Below are positions 1 to 8,988 of a stretch of 64,000 nt of DNA, one piece after another. The notes beneath the pieces were generated by a model. The model did not search any database. It saw only the letters and a program-made list of their open reading frames with translations, and was not told where the DNA came from. Position 1 is the stretch's first letter. Each line of letters starts with the position of its first letter. This DNA is from Pseudomonas akapageensis (lineage in GTDB: Bacteria; Pseudomonadota; Gammaproteobacteria; Pseudomonadales; Pseudomonadaceae): the NCBI RefSeq assembly GCF_011355085.1, contig NZ_VXCP01000022.1, positions 1 through 64,000 of the forward strand, read 5' to 3'. The position numbers and the translations under genes are program-made.

Positions 1-59
1 CCCCCAAACCCCAAACCCCAAACGACAGAGAACATTGACCAACCAGTAACCACTGCGTA

Positions 60-250
60 GCCTTGCCCCTTCGAGGTTCTCCAGCCACCAGGCCGGAGCT
101 AAGACGGGAACGCGGTCCAAGCCGCGGCTGCCCCCGCAACTGTAAGCCGTGAAAAATCCGACAATGCCACTGCGCTCAAGCGGGAAGGCGTCGGACCTGC
201 CGATCGACAGCGATCGGCACACAGCAAGCCAGGAGACCTGCCTCGGACAG
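60..250 (+). promoter_or_regulatory. Cobalamin (adenosylcobalamin) riboswitch
   Basis: The leader contains the conserved core GCCGGAGC...GGGAA near 92-108, the run of C followed by GCAACTG near 131-141, and the B12-box-like AGCCAGGAGACCTGCC near 228-243. These are the hallmarks of the cobalamin riboswitch family. It sits about 100 bases before the cobW start and should lower expression of the cobW-cobN-chelatase operon when cobalamin is plentiful. Exact edges are approximate. Confidence 0.92.
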
Positions 251-352
251 ATTCTCACTACAACCGGGCGGGGTGATCCGGTGGCGAATGCGACCTCGTG
301 CCAGGCACCGGGGTTCTCGTCCTGCATGCCCGCCATCCGCCAAGGGCATCCA

Positions 353-1417
353 ATGAAAACACTGGCCAAGCTTCCCGTCACCATCGTCACCGGCTTTCTC
401 GGCTCGGGCAAGACCACCCTGCTGCGGCACATGCTCGACAATGCCCAGGGCCGCCGCATCGCCGTCATCGTCAACGAATTCGGCGAACTGGGTATCGATG
501 GCGAGATCCTCAAGCAATGCAGCATCGGCTGCACCGAAGAAGAAGCCAATGGCCGCATCTTCGAACTGGCCAATGGTTGCCTGTGCTGCACCGTGCAGGA
601 AGAATTCTTCCCGGTGATGCGCGAACTGGTCGAACGCCGCGGTGATCTGGATCACATCCTCATCGAAACCTCGGGCCTGGCCCTGCCCAAACCCCTGGTC
701 CAAGCCTTCCAGTGGCCGGAAATCCGCAGTGCCTGCACCGTCGACGCCGTGATCACAGTGGTCGACAGCCCGGCCGTTGCTGCCGGCACCTTTGCCGCCT
801 TCCCGGATCAAGTGGACGCCCAGCGCAAGCTCGACCCCAACCTGGACCACGAGTCGCCACTGCACGAACTGTTCGCTGACCAACTGGCCAGCGCCGACCT
901 GGTCATCCTCAACAAGGCCGACCTGATCGACGCCGAGTCCCTCGCTGCCGTGCGCCGCGAAGTGGCCGAAGAACTGCCGCCGGCGGTCAAGGTCATCGAA
1001 GCCAGCAGCGGTCGCCTGCCGCTGGACGTCCTGCTGGGCCTGGGGGCGGAATCCGAAGCGCATATCGACGCGCGCCGGACCCACCACGACCACCATGACG
1101 GCGACGACCACGACGATCATGATCATGACGCTTTCGACTCGATCTCCATCGAACTGCCGCAGGCCGACGAAAGCCTGCTGCTCGATGCCTTGACCCAGTT
1201 GGTGGTGCAACACGACATCCTGCGAGTCAAGGGCTTTGCCGCGATCCCGGGCAAACCCATGCGCCTGCTGATCCAGGGCGTGGGCACACGCTTCGACAAG
1301 CACTACGACCGCGCCTGGCGCGCCGAAGAAGGCCGCGTCACACGTCTGGTGCTGATCGGTCAGGAACTCGATGCCACCTTGCTCGAAAGCCAGCTGCGCG
1401 CTGCGCTGAACGCTTAA
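353..1417 (+). CDS. cobW: CobW-family zinc/cobalt GTPase metallochaperone
   Basis: A 354-residue G3E-family P-loop GTPase. The Walker A motif GFLGSGKT lies at residues 15-22. The metal-binding CxCC motif (GCLCCT) is near residue 75. A histidine/aspartate-rich loop (HHDHHDGDDHDDHDHD) near 243-258 probably binds metal. The C-terminal CobW domain follows. Upstream in-frame starts would put the coding region inside the riboswitch, so the ATG at 353 (MKTLAKLP) is chosen. CobW proteins are thought to deliver a metal to the cobaltochelatase. cobN starts 3 bases downstream, so the two are cotranscribed. Confidence 0.93.
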   Translation: MKTLAKLPVTIVTGFLGSGKTTLLRHMLDNAQGRRIAVIVNEFGELGIDGEILKQCSIGCTEEEANGRIFELANGCLCCTVQEEFFPVMRELVERRGDLDHILIETSGLALPKPLVQAFQWPEIRSACTVDAVITVVDSPAVAAGTFAAFPDQVDAQRKLDPNLDHESPLHELFADQLASADLVILNKADLIDAESLAAVRREVAEELPPAVKVIEASSGRLPLDVLLGLGAESEAHIDARRTHHDHHDGDDHDDHDHDAFDSISIELPQADESLLLDALTQLVVQHDILRVKGFAAIPGKPMRLLIQGVGTRFDKHYDRAWRAEEGRVTRLVLIGQELDATLLESQLRAALNA

Positions 1418-1420
1418 GCC

Positions 1421-4400
1421 ATGCACCTGCTGCGGACCCAGCCCGGCGGTTTCGTGCCGGACGACAGTATTGCCGACCTCGGCCAGACACCGGCCGAGCT
1501 GGTGATTCTCTGCAGCGGCGATTCACACCTGGCACTGCTGGCCGAAACCGCCCAGCAGTTGCCGGAAGATTTCCCCAGCCTGCGCCTGGCCAACCCCATG
1601 CAGGTCCAGAACCATGCTTCGGTCGATTTGTATGTCGACCAGGTCCTGCGCCATGCCAAGGTGATCCTGATTTCCCTGCATGGTGGTATCGGTTACTGGC
1701 GCTACGGTGTCGAACAGTTGGTCGAACTGGCTGCCCGTGGGGTGCGGTTGATCCTGGTGCCGGGCGACGACCGCCCGGATCCGGAGCTCAGCAGCCTGAG
1801 CACCGTGACCGCCGCCGAGGCCGAGCGCCTGTGGCACTTTCTGCGTCAGGGCGGCATGGCCAATGCCCTCAATTTTTATCGCTGCCTGGCCAATTGCTGG
1901 CTGGGCCGCGACTACGCCTGGGAGGCACCGCAGGTCCTGCCACGTACGGCGATCTATCATCCTCGCAGGGCCCAGGCGCAGTTGCAGGATTGGCGCGCCG
2001 ACTGGCGGGACGATCAGGCCGTGGTGCCTTTGTTGTTCTACCGCTCGCACCTGCAGGCGGCCAACACTGCCTTCGTCGATGCGTTCTGTGAACGGCTGCA
2101 GTTGGCCGGGCTTAACCCGTTGCCGATCGCGGTGGCCAGCCTGAAAGAAGCGGGCTGCCTGGCGCTGGTCGAAGACTGGCTGGATGAAGTGGGCGCCGAG
2201 GTCATCCTCAACACCACCGGTTTCGCCCAGTCCAGTCCGGAAGCACCGCACCTGCGGCCGTTTCGCCGCAACATTCCGGTGATCCAGGCTATCTGCGCCC
2301 AGGACAATCAGACCGGCTGGGAGGCCAGCGAGCAGGGGCTCGGCGCGCGGGACCTGGCCATGCACATCGCCTTGCCGGAACTCGACGGTCGCATCATCAG
2401 CCGCCCGATCAGTTTCAAGGACCTGGCCTGGCGCAGCGAGCGCAGTCAGTCGGATGTGGTCTGCTATCGACCGCACCTGGAGCGCATGGATTTCGTTGCC
2501 GAACTGGCGCGCCGCTGGAGCGAGCTGGGCCGTCTGCCCAATGCACAGAAGCGCGTGGCCCTGGTGCTGGCCAACTACCCGACCCGTGATGGGCGGATTG
2601 GCAACGGCGTCGGCCTGGACACCCCGGCAGCGGCACTGAACATTTTGCGCACCTTGCAGGCGCAGGGTTATCCGGTATCAAAGCTGCCCGAGAGCGGCAC
2701 CGCGTTGATTCACGCGTTGTTGGGCGGCGTCAGCAATGACCTGGACAACCTCGACCAGCGCCCGTGCGCCCAAAGCATGGCGCTGGATGACTACCTGGCA
2801 GCGTTCGCCCGCTTGCCACTGGCCAACCAACAAGCTGTGCGCGAGCGCTGGGGCGAGCCTGAGGCCGACCCGATGTTTCGCAGCGGTCGCATGATGGTTG
2901 CCGGCCTGCGCTTCGGCCTGACCTTTGTCGGCATCCAGCCGGCGCGCGGTTATCAGGTCGATCCCAGTGCGGTCTATCACGACCCGGATCTGGTCCCGCC
3001 CCATGGCTATCTGGCCTTCCATTTCTGGTTGCGGCACAGCTTTGCCGTGGATGCGGTCGTGCATGTGGGCAAGCACGGCAACCTCGAATGGTTGCCGGGC
3101 AAGGGCGTGGGCCTGTCGGAGCAGTGCTGGCCTGATGCCTTGCTCGGGCCGTTGCCCAATATCTATCCGTTCATCGTCAATGATCCGGGGGAGGGCGCCC
3201 AGGCCAAGCGGCGCACCCAGGCGGTAATCATCGATCATTTGATGCCGCCACTGACCCGTGCCGAAACCTACGGCCCGCTACGCCACCTTGAGTTGCTCGC
3301 CGACGAGTATTACGAGGCCCAGCTGCTTGACCCGCGCCGGGCCCGGGAGCTGCAGCGCGACATCCTCAAGCTGGTGCGCGAAGCCCATATCGACCGCGAA
3401 CTGCAACTCGAAGAAGGGCTCGATAGCGAGGCCGATGCGGCCATCTGGCTGCCGCGGCTGGACACCTATTTGTGCGACTTGAAAGAGTCGCAGATCCGCG
3501 ATGGCTTGCATGTGTTCGGCGAATCGCCGAGCGGACGCCTGCGCATCGATACATTACTGGCCTTGCTGCGCATTCCACGTGGCGATGGTCGCGGCGCCCA
3601 GTCGAGCCTGATCAGGGCATTGGCCAAAGCCTTTGCCCTGGGTCTGGACCCGCTTGATTGTGATTTGGGGAAAACCTGGGAAGGCGCGCGGCCGCCGCTC
3701 TTGCAAGCCCTGCAAGGCGATGCCTGGCGCACCGTGGGAGACACTCGCGAACGCCTGGAAATGTATGCCGCGCAACTGATCGGGCACACCCTCGAGGGTG
3801 CCGTCGACCTGCCGCAGACCGACGCGTGGGCCGATGTCCGGGCCATTCTCGATGGCTTGCGCGACACTGTCGCACCGCGTCTGGACGCCTGTGGTCCGGC
3901 TGAACTGCAAGGGTTGCTCGATGCCCTGGCGGGGCGATTCGTTCCGGCCGGCCCCAGCGGGGCACCCAGCCGTGGTCGGCTGGATGTGTTGCCTACCGGA
4001 CGCAACTTCTACTCGGTGGACGTGCGCAACCTGCCTACGGCCACCGCCTGGCGTATCGGTTTTGCCTCGGCCAACCTGATTCTGGAACGGCACCTGCAGG
4101 ACCATGGGGATCACCTGCGTCAGTTGGGACTGTCGGTGTGGGGCACGGCGACCATGCGCACCGGAGGCGATGACATCGCCCAGGCCATGGCCCTGATGGG
4201 CGTGCGCCCGGTCTGGGCCACCGGCAGCCAGCGCGTCGACGACTTCGAAATCCTGCCCGTGAGTTTGCTCGATCGTCCGCGGGTGGACGTCACGCTGCGA
4301 GTGTCCGGGTTCTTCAGGGATGCCTTCGCCAACCTGATCCGTTTGTTCGATGCTGCCGTACAAGCGGTTGCCGCACTCGATGAGCCGGAGGATCTGAACC

Positions 4401-5191
4401 CGCTGGCCGCCCGCGTGCGCAGCGAGCGTGAACAACTGCTTGCCAGCGGCATGAGTATCGAGGCTGCCAGGCGCCAGGCCGGCTGGCGGATTTTCGGCGC
4501 CAAGCCCGGTGCCTACGGCGCGGGTGTGCAGAATGCCATCGACGGTCGCTTGTGGCAGAGCCGCGAGGACCTGGCCGAGGTCTATCTCAATTGGGGCGGC
4601 TACGCCTACGGCGCAGCCGATGAAGGCACGCCGGCACGCGAGGATTTCGCCCGGCGCCTGAGTCAGGTGCAGGCGGTGGTGCAGAACCAGGACAACCGCG
4701 AGCATGACCTGCTCGACTCCAATGACTACTACCAGTTCCAGGGCGGCATGCTGGCAGCGGTGGAAAGCCTCGGCGGCCAACCTGCAGCCAGTTATCACGG
4801 CGATCACAGCCAGCCGGACGTGCCGCGCATCCGCACACTCAAGGAAGAGCTCAATCGGGTGGTACGTGCGCGCGCGGTCAATCCGAAGTGGATCGACGGG
4901 ATCAAGCGTCACGGCTATAAAGGTGCCTTCGAGCTGGCCGCCACCGTCGATAACCTGTTCGCCTTCGATGCCACCACACACCTGATCGACGATCATCATT
5001 ACGCGTTGCTGGCCGATGCCTATGTGCTGGATGCCGATACCCGCGCATTCATTCAGCAGCACAACCCCGATGCCTTGCGCGACATCACCGAACGATTGCT
5101 CGAAGCCCAGCAGCGGGGTCTCTGGAGCGAGCCTGGCGATTATCGCCAGGCCCTGGAGAATCTGTTGCTGGACAACGAAGAAGAGGCCTGA
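1421..5191 (+). CDS. cobN: Cobaltochelatase large subunit CobN
   Basis: A 1256-residue protein, the usual size of CobN/BchH-type chelatase subunits and collinear with CobN throughout (for example VVHVGKHGNLEWLPGKG near residues 545-561 and the C-terminal DNLFAFDATT segment). CobN binds hydrogenobyrinic acid a,c-diamide and, with an AAA+/VWA motor, inserts Co2+ in the aerobic B12 pathway in the cytoplasm. It lies 3 bases after cobW and 9 bases before the ATPase subunit, under the riboswitch. A long antisense open frame (3554-6076) is a codon-bias shadow. Confidence 0.96.
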   Translation: MHLLRTQPGGFVPDDSIADLGQTPAELVILCSGDSHLALLAETAQQLPEDFPSLRLANPMQVQNHASVDLYVDQVLRHAKVILISLHGGIGYWRYGVEQLVELAARGVRLILVPGDDRPDPELSSLSTVTAAEAERLWHFLRQGGMANALNFYRCLANCWLGRDYAWEAPQVLPRTAIYHPRRAQAQLQDWRADWRDDQAVVPLLFYRSHLQAANTAFVDAFCERLQLAGLNPLPIAVASLKEAGCLALVEDWLDEVGAEVILNTTGFAQSSPEAPHLRPFRRNIPVIQAICAQDNQTGWEASEQGLGARDLAMHIALPELDGRIISRPISFKDLAWRSERSQSDVVCYRPHLERMDFVAELARRWSELGRLPNAQKRVALVLANYPTRDGRIGNGVGLDTPAAALNILRTLQAQGYPVSKLPESGTALIHALLGGVSNDLDNLDQRPCAQSMALDDYLAAFARLPLANQQAVRERWGEPEADPMFRSGRMMVAGLRFGLTFVGIQPARGYQVDPSAVYHDPDLVPPHGYLAFHFWLRHSFAVDAVVHVGKHGNLEWLPGKGVGLSEQCWPDALLGPLPNIYPFIVNDPGEGAQAKRRTQAVIIDHLMPPLTRAETYGPLRHLELLADEYYEAQLLDPRRARELQRDILKLVREAHIDRELQLEEGLDSEADAAIWLPRLDTYLCDLKESQIRDGLHVFGESPSGRLRIDTLLALLRIPRGDGRGAQSSLIRALAKAFALGLDPLDCDLGKTWEGARPPLLQALQGDAWRTVGDTRERLEMYAAQLIGHTLEGAVDLPQTDAWADVRAILDGLRDTVAPRLDACGPAELQGLLDALAGRFVPAGPSGAPSRGRLDVLPTGRNFYSVDVRNLPTATAWRIGFASANLILERHLQDHGDHLRQLGLSVWGTATMRTGGDDIAQAMALMGVRPVWATGSQRVDDFEILPVSLLDRPRVDVTLRVSGFFRDAFANLIRLFDAAVQAVAALDEPEDLNPLAARVRSEREQLLASGMSIEAARRQAGWRIFGAKPGAYGAGVQNAIDGRLWQSREDLAEVYLNWGGYAYGAADEGTPAREDFARRLSQVQAVVQNQDNREHDLLDSNDYYQFQGGMLAAVESLGGQPAASYHGDHSQPDVPRIRTLKEELNRVVRARAVNPKWIDGIKRHGYKGAFELAATVDNLFAFDATTHLIDDHHYALLADAYVLDADTRAFIQQHNPDALRDITERLLEAQQRGLWSEPGDYRQALENLLLDNEEEA

Positions 5192-5200
5192 CGAATCCCC

Positions 5201-6202
5201 ATGAACGACATTGCACATTTCCCCCTGTCTGCCGTGGTCGGCGCCGACGAGCTGAAACTGGCCCTGTGCCTGACCGCCATTGACCCGAAAATCGGCGGCG
5301 TGCTGATCGAAGGACCTCGGGGCATGGCCAAGAGCACATTGGCCCGTGGCCTGGCCGACCTGCTGGCCAGCGGCCAGTTCGTCACCTTGCCGCTGGGCGC
5401 CACCGAAGAGCGTCTGGTGGGCACGCTGGACCTGGACGCGGCACTCGGCCAGGGGCGTGCACAGTTTTCCCCCGGTGTGCTGGCCAGGGCCGACGGCGGT
5501 GTGTTGTATGTCGATGAAGTCAATCTTCTGGCAGACCATCTGGTCGATCTGTTGCTGGACGTGGCCGCCAGCGGTACCAACCGCATCGAGCGCGATGGCA
5601 TATCCCATCGGCACAGCGCCCGTTTCGTATTGATCGGCACCATGAACCCGGAGGAGGGTGAGTTGCGCCCGCAGTTGCTCGATCGTTTCGGTCTCAATGT
5701 CGCCCTCAGCGGCCAGCCGGAACCCTTGGCACGCGGGCAGATCATTCGGCGCAGGCTCGATTTCGACAGTGACCCCCAGGCCTTTTGCGAGCAGTGGGCG
5801 CCGGCCCAGGAGGCACTGCGCCAGCGCTGTCAGCGGGCACGGGAAAACCTGGCGCACATCCCATTGGATGATCAGGCGCTGACGCAGATCACGGCGCGCT
5901 GTTTCGCCGCCGGGGTCGACGGTCTGCGGGCCGACCTGGTCTGGCTGCGCGCGGCCAGGGCGCATGCGGCCTGGCGCGGTGCCACTGCCATCGCCGAGGA
6001 AGATATCGACGCGGTGGCGGAGTTCGCCTTGCGCCACCGTCGCCGCGAAGGCGCGGCCCCACCACCGCCCACCCAACAGCAGCCAGCAGCGAGCGAAGCT
6101 CAGGCATCGTCATCGGCGCCAGGGCAGTGGGGCGAACTGCCGCCGCAACCCGTGTCCGCCGCAGCGCGGCGGGAAGTGCCGGTCTGGCCAAAAAAGCCCT
6201 GA
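5201..6202 (+). CDS. ChlI/BchI-like AAA+ ATPase subunit of the cobaltochelatase
   Basis: A 333-residue AAA+ protein of the magnesium-chelatase ChlI type. Walker A is GPRGMAKST at residues 38-46 and Walker B is VLYVDEVNLL near 102-111. The sensor region GTMNPEEGELRPQLLDRFGL near 146-165 is diagnostic of the family. The C-terminus is a low-complexity Pro/Gln/Ala linker (about 285-315), which in ChlD proteins joins the AAA+ part to the VWA part. Pseudomonads use this ChlI/ChlD-type motor with CobN; no cobS or cobT is present here. It follows cobN by 9 bases. Confidence 0.93.
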   Translation: MNDIAHFPLSAVVGADELKLALCLTAIDPKIGGVLIEGPRGMAKSTLARGLADLLASGQFVTLPLGATEERLVGTLDLDAALGQGRAQFSPGVLARADGGVLYVDEVNLLADHLVDLLLDVAASGTNRIERDGISHRHSARFVLIGTMNPEEGELRPQLLDRFGLNVALSGQPEPLARGQIIRRRLDFDSDPQAFCEQWAPAQEALRQRCQRARENLAHIPLDDQALTQITARCFAAGVDGLRADLVWLRAARAHAAWRGATAIAEEDIDAVAEFALRHRRREGAAPPPPTQQQPAASEAQASSSAPGQWGELPPQPVSAAARREVPVWPKKP

Positions 6203-6867
6203 GCATCCGCCCCCGTTTCAGCCAGGGGGCGGATGCCAGACCCCGTGCCGGGCAGATCGATCATGGCGTGCGCGGGCGTACCAGGGGCGGGCATGAGGGC
6301 TCGGTGCACTGGTTGGCGACCTTGCTCAAGGGCAGGCCACGTCAACGCAGCGACCTGCAGTGGCAGATGCGCAAAAGCGCGCCCCATGAGTTGTGGTTGA
6401 TCATTGTCGATGCTTCGGCGTCGACCCGCCGTCACCAGGCCCTGAGTCAGGCCAAGGGTTTGCTGGCGCAGGTTTTCGATCAGGCCTATCGCAGCCGGGC
6501 GCGGCTGGCCTTGCTGACGGCCTGTGGTACCGAACCGCGCTGGCAACGACACGGCCTGAAGGCCTCAAGGGCACTGCAACCCTGGCTCGATGCGCTCGGT
6601 GCCGGCGGTGGGACGCCATTGCTGGCGGCGCTTGCGCAAGCCAATCACTGGCTGCAGCAGCGACAAAGACGCCATGCTCAGGAGCAGCAGCGCTGCCTGG
6701 TATTGACTGATGGGCGGATCAAGGAATGGTCTGCGTTGGCACCGCTCGGTTGTCCGAGTGTACTGGTCGATATCGAACGAGGGCCGATCCGGCTCGGGCG
6801 TGCGCAACAACTTGCCCGCGAGCTTCAGGCGGATTATCAACATATAGATGCATTGCGCATCCTTTAG
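6127..6867 (+). CDS. ChlD-like VWA-domain chelatase subunit
   Basis: A protein of up to 246 residues with a von Willebrand A domain. The MIDAS motif DASAS sits in IIVDASAST near residue 94, with a later threonine and LVLTDGR. It corresponds to the C-terminal integrin I domain of ChlD, the third component of the chelatase motor. The frame overlaps the 3' end of the ATPase gene by 76 bases in another frame. The listed GTG start is only the farthest possible one; a start near 6200-6270 is also possible. The arrangement looks like a ChlD split into two overlapping genes. Confidence 0.85.
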   Translation: MGRTAAATRVRRSAAGSAGLAKKALSIRPRFSQGADARPRAGQIDHGVRGRTRGGHEGSVHWLATLLKGRPRQRSDLQWQMRKSAPHELWLIIVDASASTRRHQALSQAKGLLAQVFDQAYRSRARLALLTACGTEPRWQRHGLKASRALQPWLDALGAGGGTPLLAALAQANHWLQQRQRRHAQEQQRCLVLTDGRIKEWSALAPLGCPSVLVDIERGPIRLGRAQQLARELQADYQHIDALRIL

Positions 6868-7019
6868 TCTCGTGTATTACCGCTATTAATCACTTCGATA
6901 TAAAAAGAATAGCCATTTGCCAGTTACTGGCAGATTGCTAGAACACTGCGCGGCTTACAAGTTCGCTTGCTAACGATTTTGGCGGCGCACTTTATGGCGC
7001 CGCAAAGTGTCGTCAGGAA

Positions 7020-7286
7020 TTATTCCGGCATCTTCCAGGGTTGCAAGTCATAACCCTTCTGGCGCAGTTCGGCACGAACTTCTTCAATCAGACCAGCCAG
7101 TTGCGCCGGATCGGAATAGGTACTGCTGGGCACTTGTTTGCTGCCGATTCTGGTTCTGGTCCGGTCGATCACGGCCAGGCTCAGCTCACCAGTACCATTG
7201 GGCGCATCCCAGGCCACGCACTGGAAGGGTTCAAAGGCGTGGTCTGCAATCAGAAGTGCTTCGTTGACACGGAGCGGGGCGTTCAT
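7020..7286 (-). CDS. Conserved small protein of unknown function
   Basis: An 88-residue acidic cytoplasmic protein without signal peptide or membrane segment. The ATG at 7286 (MNAPLRVNEALL) is preceded by GAGAGA, so the longer 106-residue reading is not preferred. The C-terminus (about 60-80) is a predicted helix rich in Glu, Arg and Leu. It converges on the chelatase gene; a GC-rich palindrome at 6982-7003 lies between them. I do not recognise a characterised family. Confidence 0.7.
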   Translation of the reverse strand: MNAPLRVNEALLIADHAFEPFQCVAWDAPNGTGELSLAVIDRTRTRIGSKQVPSSTYSDPAQLAGLIEEVRAELRQKGYDLQPWKMPE

Positions 7287-7399
7287 GGGGTCGGTCTCTC
7301 TGTGTGCCCAAACATGTATTTTCAACCGTTGCAGTAGCACTGCTGTTCGGTTGCTTACTTGTACTGATGTCTCAAGTGTCGGTTCGAGTCACACACAAT

Positions 7400-7420
7400 A
7401 GAAAAAAACATATTTTTTCT
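7400..7420. promoter_or_regulatory. AT-rich palindrome upstream of the sigma54 activator gene
   Basis: A near-perfect inverted repeat, AGAAAAAA-acata-TTTTTTCT, lies about 190 bases before the activator start. It could be an operator or a weak terminator for a leftward transcript. Only the symmetry is seen; the role is inferred. Confidence 0.35.
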
Positions 7421-7610
7421 TTGCACAGGTGTTTCGTCCTGCTGCCTCAGACGTTGAATCAGCGACAAAATTCCGTGCCCCTCTAATGACGAAAAGTACT
7501 TGCAGACCAACGGTAGTGGGGCATCCCGGGTTCATTGCTACTGTTACAAACAGGCTCGCCAACGCACTGTTTCCAATAACTTTTCCAATAATTGGCGCCA
7601 AGGAACGGTC

Positions 7611-8936
7611 ATGCTTGATACAGCACCAACCCGTCGCCTGCTCATCGTCGATCCCTGTGACGATTGCCACCGGCTACTGCCCGGTTTGCGTACCGTCGGC
7701 TGGGATGTCGATAGTTGTACATTGGAGTCTGCCCCGGAGCATCCCTGCGATGTCGGGTTACTGCGTTTGCAGCCTTTTCACCTGGAACGACCCGAAGCGG
7801 TCAAGGACATGATCAGCCGCAGCGGTACCGAATGGATTGCCGTGCTCAACCAGGAAGTGCTGCGAGTGCAGAACGCGGGTGACTTTGTCTGTGAATGGTT
7901 TTTTGACTTTCATACCTTGCCGTTCGACGTCTCCCGGGTGCAGGTCACCCTGGGGCGCGCCTTCGGCATGGCGCGCCTGCGCGGCAAGGGGTCGATCCAT
8001 GTCGATAATGCCGAACATGAGTTGCTCGGTGACAGCCGGCCGATTCGCGAATTGCGCAAACTATTGAGCAAACTGGCACCGACAGAGTCACCAGTGTTGA
8101 TCCGTGGCGAAAGCGGCACCGGCAAGGAGTTGGTCGCGCGCACGCTGCATCGCCTGTCGCAGCGGCACGCCAAGCCATTCGTGGCCATCAATTGCGGGGC
8201 AATCCCCGAGCATCTGATCCAGTCCGAATTGTTCGGGCATGAGAAGGGCGCCTTCACCGGGGCTCATCAGCGCAAGATCGGCCGAATCGAGGCCGCCCAT
8301 GGCGGTACCTTGTTTCTCGACGAGATAGGCGATCTGCCGCTGGAACTGCAGGCCAATCTGCTGCGTTTTCTGCAGGAAAAGCATATTGAGCGCGTTGGCG
8401 GCAGCCAGCCGATTCCGGTGGATGTCCGGGTCCTGGCAGCGACCCATGTGGACCTGGAAGGGGCCATTGCCAAGGGACGTTTTCGCGAAGACTTGTATTA
8501 CCGGCTCAATGTCTTGCAAGTGCTGACGGCGCCCTTGCGCGAGCGCCATGGTGATCTGTCGATGCTGGCCAACCATTTTTCCCACTTCTATAGCCTGGAA
8601 ACAGGCCGGCGCCCGCGCAGCTTCAGTGAAGATGCCCTGGTCGCCATGGGCAAGCACGACTGGCCGGGCAATGTTCGCGAACTGGCCAATCGGGTGCGCC
8701 GTGGCCTGGTGCTGGCCGAAGGACGGCAGATCGAGGCACAGGATCTGGGCCTGCTCAGCCAGCACTCATTCACGCCTTCGATGGGCACGCTGGAAGACTA
8801 CAAGCACCGGGCCGAACGCCAGGCGTTGTGCGATGTGCTCAATCGTCACAGTGACAATTTGAGCATCGCCGCGAAAGTGCTGGGTATTTCTCGGCCTACC
8901 TTCTACCGCTTGTTGCACAAGCATCAGATTCGCTGA
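7611..8936 (+). CDS. Sigma54-dependent enhancer-binding regulator, VpsR/FleQ-like (probable fap activator)
   Basis: A 441-residue bacterial enhancer-binding protein. An N-terminal VpsR-type degenerate receiver domain (about 1-130) is followed by an AAA+ domain with GESGTGKE (Walker A), GAFTGA (sigma54 contact loop) and GGTLFLDEIGD (Walker B). A C-terminal Fis helix-turn-helix ends NLSIAAKVLGISRPTFYRLL. The ATG at 7611 has AAGGAA ahead of it; earlier in-frame codons lack a Shine-Dalgarno sequence. It converges on fapF, and a sigma54 promoter lies before fapA, so control of fap is likely. A c-di-GMP-responsive Fap activator named BrfA has been described in P. fluorescens; identity with that protein is plausible but unverified. 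Confidence 0.88.
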   Translation: MLDTAPTRRLLIVDPCDDCHRLLPGLRTVGWDVDSCTLESAPEHPCDVGLLRLQPFHLERPEAVKDMISRSGTEWIAVLNQEVLRVQNAGDFVCEWFFDFHTLPFDVSRVQVTLGRAFGMARLRGKGSIHVDNAEHELLGDSRPIRELRKLLSKLAPTESPVLIRGESGTGKELVARTLHRLSQRHAKPFVAINCGAIPEHLIQSELFGHEKGAFTGAHQRKIGRIEAAHGGTLFLDEIGDLPLELQANLLRFLQEKHIERVGGSQPIPVDVRVLAATHVDLEGAIAKGRFREDLYYRLNVLQVLTAPLRERHGDLSMLANHFSHFYSLETGRRPRSFSEDALVAMGKHDWPGNVRELANRVRRGLVLAEGRQIEAQDLGLLSQHSFTPSMGTLEDYKHRAERQALCDVLNRHSDNLSIAAKVLGISRPTFYRLLHKHQIR

Positions 8937-8948
8937 CTTTCAAGGCTC

Positions 8949-8987
8949 AAACGACAAAGCCCGCCGCCGAAGCGGGCTTTGTCGTTT
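8949..8987. terminator. Bidirectional intrinsic terminator between the activator and fapF
   Basis: A perfect 16-bp stem (AAACGACAAAGCCCGC paired with its complement) around a 7-base loop, flanked by A-rich and T-rich ends on both sides. It lies between the two converging stop codons. Confidence 0.9.
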
Positions 8988-8988
8988 G

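Noticed and set aside
1..23. CCCCAAA repeated three times at the window edge, telomere-like
   Set aside because: Only three units, cut by the window end and followed by ordinary riboswitch leader. A short chance repeat is the simplest reading.
149..352. N-terminal extension of cobW starting in the riboswitch
   Set aside because: The extra 68 codons cross the B12-box core and give a non-protein-like sequence. The real start is the ATG at 353.
3554..6076. 840-codon open frame antisense to cobN and the ATPase gene
   Set aside because: Long antisense frames are common in high-G+C genes; the peptide is rich in Gln, His and Arg without domains, and the + strand genes are certain.
6982..7003. GCGGCGC / GCGCCGC hairpin taken as a terminator between converging genes
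   Set aside because: There is no T run on either side, so it is not a normal intrinsic terminator, though it may still hinder transcription.
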